Below are positions 18,781 to 25,855 of a DNA stretch of 46,553 nucleotides, one piece after another. The DNA lies in contig JALEGQ010000190.1 in the NCBI GenBank assembly GCA_022763385.1, positions 1 through 46,553 on the forward strand, written 5' to 3'. Positions within the stretch are counted from its first letter, which is position 1, and each line of letters begins with the position of its first letter. Origin of the DNA: a bacterium (GTDB lineage Bacteria > Bdellovibrionota_C > UBA2361 > RFPC01). The notes below the pieces were generated by a model. It saw only the letters and a program-made list of their open reading frames with translations, was not told where the DNA came from and ran no database searches. Position numbers and translations under genes: made by a program.

Positions 18781-19404
18781 TTATTGTACGAGCTCTTGAA
18801 CTTCCCCCAAGACTCGGCGCCGAAGCTCACGATCCGCACGCTCATCAAGCCGCCCTCGAACGATAGACTCTGCCTTACGAAGAACCTCCGTTGCAACCTC
18901 GTCCCGAAGTCGAGATTCAAGGTTGGCTCGTTCGGCAATGATTCCCTCTTGAGCACGGGTCATGATCGCCTTCGCGCGCTGGTGAGCTTCTGCAACTAAG
19001 CGCTCGGCCTCGGTCTTCCCTTCTTCTTCAATACGACGAGCAAGTTGCTGAACCTCTGCATCAAGCGAGGCATGCTTTTCACGCTGCGCCTCAAGCTCCG
19101 CTTGCGCTGCGAGCTCCGCATCGCGGCCAGCATTGACCGCTGCTGCAATTTTTTCTGTACGCTCAGCCCAGTAAGAGAGAAAGGGCTTTCGAACGATAAA
19201 CCCAAGGACGGCAACAAAGACAAGAAAGTTAATCCAGTATGGAATGGTATCAACGATAGAAGGAACACCACCAGAAGCAGCAAGGACAATCTGCGGGGCG
19301 AGCAAAACAGATAACACGACCCCAGACAACATGTTCAGAGGGAACGCTCCGAAAAAGAACTCTCCCCGTACTTTCATCCGGCTATCATGAATTCTCATGG
19401 ACAT
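18781..19404 (-). CDS. atpF: F1Fo ATP synthase b subunit
   Basis: The 207-residue stator subunit has a hydrophobic N-terminal stretch (FPLNMLSGVVLSVLLAPQIV), possibly a signal peptide, then the membrane helix IPYWINFLVFVAVLGFIVRKP. A long Ala/Glu/Arg-rich coiled coil follows (residues about 80-200). Two hydrophobic segments before the coiled coil are common in deltaproteobacterial b subunits. It pairs with the b' product of the gene upstream, so the stator is probably a b/b' heterodimer. GAGGA lies 9 bases before the ATG. Confidence 0.93.
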   Translation of the reverse strand: MSMRIHDSRMKVRGEFFFGAFPLNMLSGVVLSVLLAPQIVLAASGGVPSIVDTIPYWINFLVFVAVLGFIVRKPFLSYWAERTEKIAAAVNAGRDAELAAQAELEAQREKHASLDAEVQQLARRIEEEGKTEAERLVAEAHQRAKAIMTRAQEGIIAERANLESRLRDEVATEVLRKAESIVRGRLDERADRELRRRVLGEVQELVQ

Positions 19405-19471
19405 TATGATTTTTCCTCTTCGTATACCCCAGTAAAGCTCTATCGAGCACGGCGGAAAGCATGACAGTCAT

Positions 19472-19945
19472 TCAAACTCGCTGCGCGCTCGAACCCCCTT
19501 CAAGAATTCGACTCGCAAGTTGCTCCGCGAGGGTGTCACTGTCTGCAAGGAGCTTCGCGCGAAGCTCTTCTTCCTGCTTGCTCAGTGAAGCACGCTCTGC
19601 CAAGGTCTTCTCCTTTGCTACGGCTTCGGCCCCGGCGACCACATCCGAGGCATCCTTACTGGCAAAAGAGAGCTGCTCCAAGCGCTCAGCAACTGCCTTT
19701 TGTCGTGCCTGCGCAATGGTCTCCTCGTAGACTTCCCGCATTTTAGCCGCCTCAGCAAGCATCTCATCGGCACCAGCTTGTGCGCCAACAGTGGCAGACT
19801 CCCGTCGCTCAAAAAGCCGCAACAGAGGCGAGAAGAGAACGGCACTCGAAAGCTTATAGTAGCCCCAGAATAACGCCATCCCGATCAGAATCATCCAGAC
19901 ATCTGTCGGCTTCAGATCAAACGCTCTTAGAGTTTCTGAAAACAT
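19472..19945 (-). CDS. atpF': F1Fo ATP synthase b' subunit
   Basis: The 157-residue protein has one N-terminal membrane helix (VWMILIGMALFWGYYKLSSAVLF) and then an uninterrupted charged Ala/Glu-rich helix, the stator-arm shape. It lies 67 bp upstream of atpF, where deltaproteobacteria and photosynthetic bacteria carry the second b-type gene. Without a structure-based comparison its separation from b rests on gene order and the lack of the extra N-terminal hydrophobic stretch. An AAGGA lies rather far (11 bases) from the ATG. Confidence 0.9.
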   Translation of the reverse strand: MFSETLRAFDLKPTDVWMILIGMALFWGYYKLSSAVLFSPLLRLFERRESATVGAQAGADEMLAEAAKMREVYEETIAQARQKAVAERLEQLSFASKDASDVVAGAEAVAKEKTLAERASLSKQEEELRAKLLADSDTLAEQLASRILEGGSSAQRV

Positions 19946-20020
19946 ACGAATTTTATTCCTTCACACATGAGCCCTGCTTTCTCTCTAAATTGAGAGCGAT
20001 ATCAATAGCAACGGCCCCGT

Positions 20021-20554
20021 TCAACTCTCCTTTCCAGGACCGGTCTTTGACGACATGCCTCCAGCACTATCGCCTGCTTTTTGTTCGCCTACGTTCTGTT
20101 CGGTAGAACCGCTCGCACGAGAGCTGCGGTTCATCATCTGACAGCTCCCCTCAAAAACGGCTCCATCTTCTACCTGGATACTGGCGCATGTCACGTTTCC
20201 AACGACCTTTCCAGAGCGAAAAATGATGAGCTTGGAGGACGCAACGATATCTCCGTATACCGTCCCCTTTACTATTACATCGCTCCCGTCGATCTTTGCT
20301 TTGATGACCGCGGACTCACCGACTTCCAGCCGACTCTCGGCGGCAACTTCCCCCTCAATCTCTCCACTCAGAACGGCTGGACCAGTAAAGGAGAGCTTTC
20401 CCACGACAGCGGAACCAGCGCCGAGGAATGCTGCTTGATGACCACCGGAACCGACTTCTCGGCCGACACCAACGCCCGCAGCTCCTGCAGAACTCAAACC
20501 TGTGCCAGGTTTACGACCTGAGGAGCCGTCTTTGCCACCTCGAGAAAAAGCCAT
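20021..20554 (-). CDS. Bactofilin (polymer-forming cytoskeletal protein)
   Basis: The 177-residue protein has a Gly/Ser-rich disordered N-terminus (about 1-45). A central bactofilin domain (about 46-140) follows, made of short repeating turns: SFTGPAVLSGEIEGEVAAES, VIKAKIDGSDVIVKGTVYGD, then KVVGNVTCASIQVEDGAVFE. A disordered Ser/Gly C-tail closes it. Bactofilins polymerise without nucleotide into beta-helical filaments that position ParABS machinery, cell-wall enzymes or stalk proteins. Placement directly after parAB fits the role shown for bactofilins in Myxococcus chromosome segregation (known for that genus; inferred here). The start has AGAGG 5 bases upstream. Confidence 0.92.
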   Translation of the reverse strand: MAFSRGGKDGSSGRKPGTGLSSAGAAGVGVGREVGSGGHQAAFLGAGSAVVGKLSFTGPAVLSGEIEGEVAAESRLEVGESAVIKAKIDGSDVIVKGTVYGDIVASSKLIIFRSGKVVGNVTCASIQVEDGAVFEGSCQMMNRSSRASGSTEQNVGEQKAGDSAGGMSSKTGPGKES

Positions 20555-20654
20555 ACTGCCTCTTATCCACCATCATAATCGTCGGAGAAAAACGGCCCCG
20601 AACGAGACATCGGTAAGCTAGCTGCTTATATGCTGAAAAGCAATCTCGTTCACC

Positions 20655-20854
20655 GTAAGCGCCCAGCTTTTTGCCGCTGTTCGCTGCGGGCGCTGAAGCG
20701 CCCTACGCGACTCTCTGCTGGTCGCTTTCCCTTGGGGAAAGCTCGGCAGAGAGCTTCGTCAGCTGGTGCGGGGCCGTGCTCAATGTACCCTACGTACGTT
20801 TCCGCTCGTCCCCGCACCAGCTTCCTCGACAGCGACAAAAATCTGGGCGCTTAC
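20655..20854. repeat. 200-bp cloverleaf-like structured element, complete copy
   Basis: The ends are 26-bp inverted repeats with two mismatches (20655-20680, starting GTAAGCGCCCAG; 20829-20854, ending CTGGGCGCTTAC). Inside are three separate stems: GGGCGC/GCGCCC with a TGAA loop (20688-20703); CTCTCTGC/GCAGAGAG (20711-20753) capped by GCTTTCCC/GGGAAAGC (20724-20742); and a perfect 12-bp stem GCTGGTGCGGGG (20762-20773) with CCCCGCACCAGC (20810-20821) around a 36-base loop. Together they form a base stem with three arms. The stretch is non-coding: open frames crossing it have no ribosome-binding site and no recognisable product. It lies between the parB stop and the bactofilin start. Origin could be a MITE, a REP/BIME-type composite, or an RNA or ssDNA structure; none is proven. 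Confidence 0.85.
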
Positions 20855-20900
20855 ATTCCCTGGTGGAGGGGGTTGATGGGGAGGAGTTTTGTCTTGCCCT

Positions 20901-21021
20901 CGCCCAGCTTTTTGCCGCTGTTCGCTGCGGGCGCTGAGGCGCCCTACGCGACTCTCTGCTGGACGCTTTTCCGGGGGAAAAGCTCGGCAGAGAGCTTCGT
21001 CAGCCGGTGCAGGGCCGTGCT
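20901..21021. repeat. Second, right-truncated copy of the structured element
   Basis: 121 bases match 20660-20780 at a fixed offset of 241, with 8 differences. The small hairpin at 20929-20944 keeps its stem (the change is in the loop). In the capped arm the stem pair C-G (20729/20737) is T-A here (20970/20978), a compensatory change, and the loop is GGG instead of TTG. The right half, including the partner of the 12-bp stem and the right terminal repeat, is missing. The copy ends 43 bp before the parB stop. Confidence 0.85.
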
Positions 21022-21064
21022 CCGTTTGGGAGTCGCGCCTGTCGCCGTCAGCCTGGGGTCCTCT

Positions 21065-22123
21065 TCACTGCTGAAAGCAGATCTTCTCGGCGATGCGCTC
21101 GAGCTCCTCGTGAGAGAAATAGTCAATCGTAATCTTTCCTTTTCCAGCGGACTTTTCGTGAACTCCCACCTTGGCGCCGAGGGTCTTCTGGAGCTCGTCA
21201 ACGATATCACGAAACTTCTCCTGATCTGCTGAGGTGCTTCCTGTCTTTCGTTGATTGCTCTTTAGCGTCACTTTGCGCCCGACAATCCGTTCAAGCTCAC
21301 GAACACTCATCCCCTCACCCACAACTTTTGCCGCAAGGGCGAGTTGAAGCTTCGGTTCCTTTACCGTCAAGATGGCCTTGGCGTGCCCGACAGAGATCTC
21401 TCCTCGCTCAAGTTGATCCTGTACCGAGGTTGGGAGCTTGAGGAGTCGAATCAAATTGGAAACCGTCGCCCGCTCTTTTCCGACCTTCTCAGCTACTTCG
21501 GCTTGGGTAAGGTGGAAGCGGGTAATAAGCTCTTGGTAGCCACGGGCTTCCTCGAGAGCGGTAAGGTCAGAGCGCTGTACGTTCTCAACGAGAGAGATCT
21601 CAAGACAGTCGAGATCGCTCATTTCCCTAATGATTACAGGGAGTTGGGCTATCTTTAGCTCGGAGGCTGCCCTCCACCTTCGCTCTCCGGCAACGATCTG
21701 GAGCTCTTGGCTTTCTGGGGTCGGGCGAACCAGAATTGGTTGAAGAAGTCCGTGATTTCGGATCGAATGTACGAGCTCTTGAACTTCCTGCTCATCGAAG
21801 AACTTCCGTGGTTGGTCCGGATTCGGAACAACCCGTCCTCTTGGGACGAACTGGACAAGCCCAGCTTCGGCTGCCTCGCTCGGAGGAGCTTCTGTGTTTG
21901 TCGTTGGCATCTGAACAATTTTCTCTGAAGCTTTTCCTGAGCTGCTTTTCTCTTCTGAAGTGGAGGCTCGCTGAGAGGAGGCCTTCTTCTTGGAGGGAGA
22001 AGTTTCTGTGGAGTCCGAGGCCTGCTCACCTTCGGTCTCGAGCTTCACGGCGACCGGCTGAGAAGAGATAAGAGCCCCAAGTCCCCTCCCCAGCCCACGT
22101 TTCTTTTTTCCAGCAACAGCCAT
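21065..22123 (-). CDS. parB: Chromosome-partitioning protein ParB (Spo0J family)
   Basis: ParB is a CTP-dependent DNA clamp loaded at parS. The N-terminal KKRGLGRGLGALI (6-19) is the ParA-activating peptide. A low-complexity Ser/Lys/Glu linker (about 22-88) makes this 352-residue protein longer than most. The CTP-binding ParB/Srx domain follows with NPDQPRKFF, GERRWRA (GERR, about 146-149) and ENVQR (180-184). Next come the helix-turn-helix (LTQAEVAEKVGKERATVSNL, about 206-225) and a C-terminal dimerisation domain. GGGGAGA precedes the ATG. Four candidate parS sites lie within 1.2 kb. Confidence 0.96.
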   Translation of the reverse strand: MAVAGKKKRGLGRGLGALISSQPVAVKLETEGEQASDSTETSPSKKKASSQRASTSEEKSSSGKASEKIVQMPTTNTEAPPSEAAEAGLVQFVPRGRVVPNPDQPRKFFDEQEVQELVHSIRNHGLLQPILVRPTPESQELQIVAGERRWRAASELKIAQLPVIIREMSDLDCLEISLVENVQRSDLTALEEARGYQELITRFHLTQAEVAEKVGKERATVSNLIRLLKLPTSVQDQLERGEISVGHAKAILTVKEPKLQLALAAKVVGEGMSVRELERIVGRKVTLKSNQRKTGSTSADQEKFRDIVDELQKTLGAKVGVHEKSAGKGKITIDYFSHEELERIAEKICFQQ

Positions 22124-22185
22124 CTTCTCTCCCCTTTTCTGTTCGGTGGGAAGCAGCGGGCATAATAACCGCCCTCCCCCTTGAA

Positions 22186-22201
22186 TGTTCCACGTGGAAC
22201 A
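22186..22201. promoter_or_regulatory. parS: parS site 1 (parA-parB intergenic)
   Basis: A perfect 16-bp palindrome TGTTCCACGTGGAACA, matching the known bacterial parS consensus TGTTNCACGTGNAACA. It lies 62 bp upstream of the parB start and 10 bp before the parA stop region, so bound ParB could also repress its own gene. Confidence 0.93.
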
Positions 22202-22210
22202 CTACACATA

Positions 22211-23023
22211 CTACGAATTTGCGACCTTCCCCCGAGGGGAGTGTGAGAGAATCTCTCCCTCCCCTGTACGCTCAACTACTTCCCGGGCAAGTTTCTCGTA
22301 AGCCCGAGCGCCGGTGCTCTCTGGGTCATAGAGCGAGATCGGAAGGCCGTGGCTTGGGCATTCTGAGAGGCGGACGCTTCGCGGAATCACTGCCTCGAAG
22401 CTCTTCTCGCCAAAGTGGCCCCGTACCTCCTCGAGTACCTGACGAGAGAGGTTCGTCCGCCCATCGTACATGGTGACAAACACCCCGAGAATGTCGAGGC
22501 CGGGATTAAAGGTGTCTTGAACAAATGAGATCGTCTCCATCAGTGCGCTGAGCCCTTCCAGGGCATAGTATTCAGCTTGCATCGGGATGATGACCGAGTG
22601 AGCCGCTCCAAGGGCGTTGAGCGAGAGGAGCCCTGAAGAGGGTGGGCAGTCTATGAGGATGAAGTCGTAGCGAGATTTTAAGAGCTGAAGTTGAGTCTTT
22701 AAGATGAGCTCCCGGCCCGCCGTCTTGCCAAGCTCGATCTCGACACCCACCAGGTCCTTAGAGGAGGGCGCCACGTCAAGCCCTTTGACGGCGGAGGGGC
22801 GGAGGACGTCTCTCAGGGTGACCCGGCCAAAGAACATATCGAAGAGGTCTTGTCCTTCCTCGCGAATCTCGACACCGAGACCACTTGTCGCGTTTCCCTG
22901 GGGGTCAAAGTCTACGAGAAGAGTTCGAAAGCCGAACTGCGCGAGGTAGCTGCTGAGGGTTACGGCGGTAGTCGTCTTGCCGACGCCGCCTTTCTGATTG
23001 GTTACCGCTATCACTGTCGTCAT
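22211..23023 (-). CDS. parA: Chromosome-partitioning ATPase ParA (Soj family)
   Basis: The 270-residue ATPase starts MTTVIAVTNQKGGVGKTTT, with the deviant Walker A at residues 11-18 (signature Lys11). LLVDFDPQGNAT (switch I) and FILIDCPPSSG (Walker B) follow. ATP-bound ParA dimers coat the nucleoid and are released by ParB, which moves the origin region. I chose the ATG at 23023; a TTG twelve codons upstream would add a non-homologous extension. No membrane-targeting helix typical of MinD is visible. parB follows after an 87-bp gap containing parS 1. Confidence 0.95.
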   Translation of the reverse strand: MTTVIAVTNQKGGVGKTTTAVTLSSYLAQFGFRTLLVDFDPQGNATSGLGVEIREEGQDLFDMFFGRVTLRDVLRPSAVKGLDVAPSSKDLVGVEIELGKTAGRELILKTQLQLLKSRYDFILIDCPPSSGLLSLNALGAAHSVIIPMQAEYYALEGLSALMETISFVQDTFNPGLDILGVFVTMYDGRTNLSRQVLEEVRGHFGEKSFEAVIPRSVRLSECPSHGLPISLYDPESTGARAYEKLAREVVERTGEGEILSHSPRGKVANS

Positions 23024-23097
23024 AGACAGATGTCCTACCACTTTCCTTTCTGGAGGCAAAGCGTATTCAGAAAAATTTCAGAAGTGAGGGCCGGGAG

Positions 23098-23113
23098 TGT
23101 TCCACGTGGAACA
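23098..23113. promoter_or_regulatory. parS: parS site 2
   Basis: TGTTCCACGTGGAACA, a perfect match, 75 bp upstream of the parA start. It is the first of three sites in the 245-bp non-coding stretch before parA. Confidence 0.93.
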
Positions 23114-23155
23114 GTTGGCGTGGCTGTCACGCCTCGGTCATAAACGAGCGTGCTC

Positions 23156-23231
23156 TGCAGTCACCGCGAAGAAGTGTTCCACGTGGAACGTGAGAGGCAG
23201 GACGGGGAGGGGGGGCTTTTGCAGTCACCGC
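23156..23231. repeat. TGCAGTCACCGC direct repeat next to parS sites 3 and 4
   Basis: TGCAGTCACCGC occurs at 23156-23167 and 23220-23231, each 7-9 bp to the left of a parS palindrome. The 64-bp repeat spacing nearly equals the 66-bp parS spacing, so a roughly 65-bp unit of repeat plus parS seems to have been duplicated. Function of the repeat is unknown. Confidence 0.6.
23175..23190. promoter_or_regulatory. parS: parS site 3 (one mismatch)
   Basis: TGTTCCACGTGGAACG differs from the perfect palindrome only in the last base. It lies 61 bp from site 2 and 50 bp from site 4, close enough for ParB clamps to interact at once. Confidence 0.88.
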
Positions 23232-23240
23232 AATTGGCGA

Positions 23241-23256
23241 TGTTCCACGTGGAACA
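23241..23256. promoter_or_regulatory. parS: parS site 4
   Basis: TGTTCCACGTGGAACA lies inside a longer perfect palindrome of 24 bp (23237-23260, adding GCGA and TCGC arms). It ends 8 bp before the 3' end of the neighbouring 142-residue gene. Confidence 0.93.
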
Positions 23257-23268
23257 TCGCCGTGTAGG

Positions 23269-23697
23269 CTAATCGCGCGCCGAAAGGAAGACCACCTCTA
23301 TCTTATAATCAAACTGTGTTTTATTTTGAAAGGATAGCTCAGAGAGCGTTTCCGGGAGACCGGTAGCGCGGAGCGCCCCAAATCGGCCTCCAACAGAGAA
23401 TTCTCCTTGGCGAGAACGAAGCTCTCCGCATACGCCAAGCTCGCATACTCCTGCCCGCTCTAAATCATCCCCCTCCTGGGCGACCATTCGCCATCCCAGC
23501 AGTCCTGACTCGCCAAGGGTGATCGGCACCCCCACTGAAGCTCCTGCCGGAACCCGCAAAGCCGCAAGCACCTCCTCCTCGGCAACGGCAACACCGCACA
23601 TGCACGTAGTGACCAGGGCGCACCCGGCTAGCTCAGCGAAAAAACGACGAAATCTCCCTTTTGGACCGTCTCCGGTCCCTAGCTTCGCCTTCATCAT
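23269..23697 (-). CDS. Exported protein of unknown function
   Basis: A 142-residue product with a twin-Met start (ATG at 23697 or 23694) preceded by GGGAG. A positively charged N-region (residues 3-19) and a hydrophobic core follow, ending with an AVA cleavage site near residue 39. The mature part of about 100 residues is Gly/Leu-rich with predicted beta strands, and two Cys (CELGVC) could form a disulphide. No family is recognised. It is the gene upstream of parA on the same strand, but three parS sites lie between, so it is probably a separate unit. Confidence 0.65.
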   Translation of the reverse strand: MMKAKLGTGDGPKGRFRRFFAELAGCALVTTCMCGVAVAEEEVLAALRVPAGASVGVPITLGESGLLGWRMVAQEGDDLERAGVCELGVCGELRSRQGEFSVGGRFGALRATGLPETLSELSFQNKTQFDYKIEVVFLSARD

Positions 23698-23814
23698 CTC
23701 TATCTCCCTTTGCGGTGTTCCAGAAAACTCAATGAGAACAGAACTCTCTCAGAAACGGAAGGCTCCTTTCTGCATCATTAGTCTGATCGGGCTATCGCTT
23801 TCTTCAGGAGCCGT

Positions 23815-24579
23815 ATGACCACCCCTCACTTCTTTCGCAAAATGGTGCAGCTCGAAACGGTTCCGGCTGCTTATTTGCAAACACCGAGAGAGAGGGCTCA
23901 CCGTCCCGCGAGACCCGCCGAGCAAGAGCAGCAGGTTCTTGTCATCAATGGAAGTGGTGAGATGGCGGGTGCTATCACCCGACAACTTCGAGCAGCACTC
24001 CCGAACGCAAGTATCATGTACGCCCCGACGATAGAGCTCGCCGGCTGGATCCTGCGAACCCGTCAGATTGACCTCATTATCTCGAGTGACCTCCTTCCCG
24101 ATGGCGGAACCCATAAACTTCACCGGGTGATCGAACAGCTCAGAACTCCCCCCGACCTCCTCATTGTCGGTCGCTCCGTACGACGCTCCGTTCAAGAGCT
24201 GCGAAAAGTCGGCTACCAGATGGTCTCTCGCACCACCCTGCTTCCACCCTCGAAAAGAGAAGAACCGCCTCGCTCCTCACGCTCTCTTCTTCCGAGGGCA
24301 GAGACTGTCCAACCGCCAGCCCAACCGCCACGCAGGGAGGAGAAGCTCCCCGAACCCTCATCGTTCTCCTCGCGGGTTTCATCGCTCGGTGCTGACCTTC
24401 GAAACGACCTGAACAACCCCTTACAAGAGATCGTCACGATGGCCTTCGTGGCTCGACAATCACAGGCCCAACAGGAGCTCTCACACGACGCCCTCCAGGC
24501 CATCGAGCGGGCCGCCAAGCAGCTCGCTGGAACGGTCAGCGGATTGGAAGATCGGATCCGAGCTGCCGTCGCAGAGTAG
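23815..24579 (+). CDS. Receiver-like and HisKA-like signalling protein lacking the phospho-histidine
   Basis: A 254-residue soluble protein. Residues about 38-140 resemble a response-regulator receiver fold (QQVLVINGSGEMAGAITRQL..., IDLIISSDLLPDGG with an Asp in the phospho-acceptor region, LLIVGRSVRRSV). A Pro/Arg-rich linker follows (about 145-190). The C-terminus has the helical phrase RNDLNNPLQEIVTMA, which is a HisKA dimerisation helix (normally HDLNNPL) with Asn where the phosphorylated His should be, and there is no ATPase domain. It could be a dimerising adaptor that interferes with or scaffolds true kinases; that is inference. AGGAG lies 4 bases before the ATG. A terminator-like hairpin follows. 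Confidence 0.7.
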   Translation: MTTPHFFRKMVQLETVPAAYLQTPRERAHRPARPAEQEQQVLVINGSGEMAGAITRQLRAALPNASIMYAPTIELAGWILRTRQIDLIISSDLLPDGGTHKLHRVIEQLRTPPDLLIVGRSVRRSVQELRKVGYQMVSRTTLLPPSKREEPPRSSRSLLPRAETVQPPAQPPRREEKLPEPSSFSSRVSSLGADLRNDLNNPLQEIVTMAFVARQSQAQQELSHDALQAIERAAKQLAGTVSGLEDRIRAAVAE

Positions 24580-24591
24580 AGTAGGGAAGGG

Positions 24592-24608
24592 GGAGGGGGC
24601 CTCCTTTT
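24592..24608 (+). terminator. Intrinsic terminator after the receiver-like gene
   Basis: GGAGG, GGG loop, CCTCC, then TTTTGTT. The stem is short (5 bp) but GC-only, and the run of T follows at once. It starts 12 bp after the stop codon and precedes the next promoter-like sequence. Confidence 0.55.
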
Positions 24609-24633
24609 GTTCGTGATTCGCCAAGCAATACAG

Positions 24634-24642
24634 TGTTATGCT
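24634..24642 (+). promoter_or_regulatory. Extended -10 promoter element for the BadF-type kinase
   Basis: TGTTATGCT contains TATGCT preceded by TGn, 29 bp before the ATG at 24672. No good -35 is visible, as allowed for extended -10 promoters. The same TGnTATGCT form stands before ispG. Confidence 0.45.
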
Positions 24643-24671
24643 CCCCATCCATTTTTCATGGAGCAGAACGT

Positions 24672-25769
24672 ATGGCCGTTATTGTTGAGGGTGGAGGCAC
24701 GAAGTCCACTGGAATTATTGTCGACCAAGGAGAGCTTCTGGAGGAGCCAGCGAAAGATCGCTCTCAACTCACGAGCCTCATATCGCTCACCGGTCTCGGC
24801 CCCGGAAATGTTCTTGCGCTCGGCGAAGATGGGCTGAAACGGCTCGGAGGAGCAATTGCCGAAAAAGTTCCTGAAAAGTTGAAGGATCAGCCGGTCTACT
24901 TTACCGCAGCGGGAGTAGAAGGAGAGAGCACCGCAACGTTTGCTCGAAACAATCTGATGCAAGGCGGCTTACCGGAGGTCTCCGTGCTCGGAGACCTTGA
25001 CCTCTTGATCGAAGCGCTCAACAGAGATGGCATCGCCCTTATCGCCGGCACCGGTCAGAACTGTGGTGGTGCCCTTAGCGAAAAAACGGGCCAGCATGAA
25101 AGAACGAGCCAGTATGGTGGCATCGGACCAGTGCTCGGAGACGAGGGAAGTGGCTACTGGCTCGGAAAACGAGCGGTAAATGCCGTCCTTCTCTCACTCC
25201 AAGGTCATGGGGAGGAAACCTCCCTCGGGAAGAGAGTTTTTCACTATTTAGCTGAACGTTGCGCAGAGATTCTGGATCTCGAGAACGAAGAGACCCGAGA
25301 GGTACAAAAGATACTTCGGGCAGGTCCGGATCGTTCCTCAGACGACCGCGCCCGTCGCTCATTCGATGTACTCCTGCGCGTACTTTACCAGGAGCCATCT
25401 CCCGAACGCCGAGACCTCCTCGCTCCTCTGGCAGAGTTTGTCATTGAAGACGGCAAAGGAGGTGACTTGGTTTCTGAACAACTCATTCTCCAAGCCGTCG
25501 CAAACCTTCTCAGAGGAGTTGAGGCCGTAACACACCAACTTGAGCCCCCTAAAAGCTTCACCCTTGGACTTCGCGGCGGACTCTTCGACAGTGACTTTTT
25601 CCGGGAGCAATTTCGCACACGCCTGGAGCGCTCACCCATCATGAGACATTACAAACCCGATATCCGCCGTCTTCACGAACCAAATGAAGATCAACCACTG
25701 ACAGAGGGGATGATCGACGTTCATCTCGCCGCACTCCGGAACCGACTTCGTCGCGACCTCGGTCGGTGA
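24672..25769 (+). CDS. BadF/BadG/BcrA-type ATPase, probable N-acetylhexosamine kinase
   Basis: A 365-residue actin-fold protein of the BadF/BcrA family, whose soluble single-gene members are mostly N-acetylglucosamine kinases that feed cell-wall recycling. Phosphate-1 is VEGGGTKSTGI (usually DGGGTKT, here Glu first). Phosphate-2 is ALIAGTGQNC, followed by the hallmark GPVLGDEGSGYWLG. Benzoyl-CoA reductase activators have Cys clusters for an iron-sulfur centre that are not seen here, which favours the sugar-kinase branch. The ATG at 24672 has GGAG 8 bases upstream. Glu for Asp at the metal-binding position is unusual and could alter activity. Confidence 0.82.
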   Translation: MAVIVEGGGTKSTGIIVDQGELLEEPAKDRSQLTSLISLTGLGPGNVLALGEDGLKRLGGAIAEKVPEKLKDQPVYFTAAGVEGESTATFARNNLMQGGLPEVSVLGDLDLLIEALNRDGIALIAGTGQNCGGALSEKTGQHERTSQYGGIGPVLGDEGSGYWLGKRAVNAVLLSLQGHGEETSLGKRVFHYLAERCAEILDLENEETREVQKILRAGPDRSSDDRARRSFDVLLRVLYQEPSPERRDLLAPLAEFVIEDGKGGDLVSEQLILQAVANLLRGVEAVTHQLEPPKSFTLGLRGGLFDSDFFREQFRTRLERSPIMRHYKPDIRRLHEPNEDQPLTEGMIDVHLAALRNRLRRDLGR

Positions 25770-25855
25770 GATCTCCCCTTTCTTCGGGCGGGTGCCTCGA
25801 AAAAATTCGCTGGGAACCTTGTAATCTTCGGGGAGTTTCTTGGACACTGTAGGGG

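Noticed and set aside
20560-20568. DnaA box (TTATCCACC) hinting at an origin
   Set aside because: A single near-match with one mismatch and no cluster or AT-rich unwinding region beside it.
20630-21232. Plus-strand open frames of up to 200 codons across the repeat region
   Set aside because: They translate the structured repeats and antisense parB, repeat the same peptide twice because of the DNA repeat, and lack ribosome-binding sites.
24160-24412. Overlapping plus-strand Arg/Pro-rich frame within the receiver-like gene
   Set aside because: Composition is that of a shifted frame over the Pro/Arg linker; no start signal.
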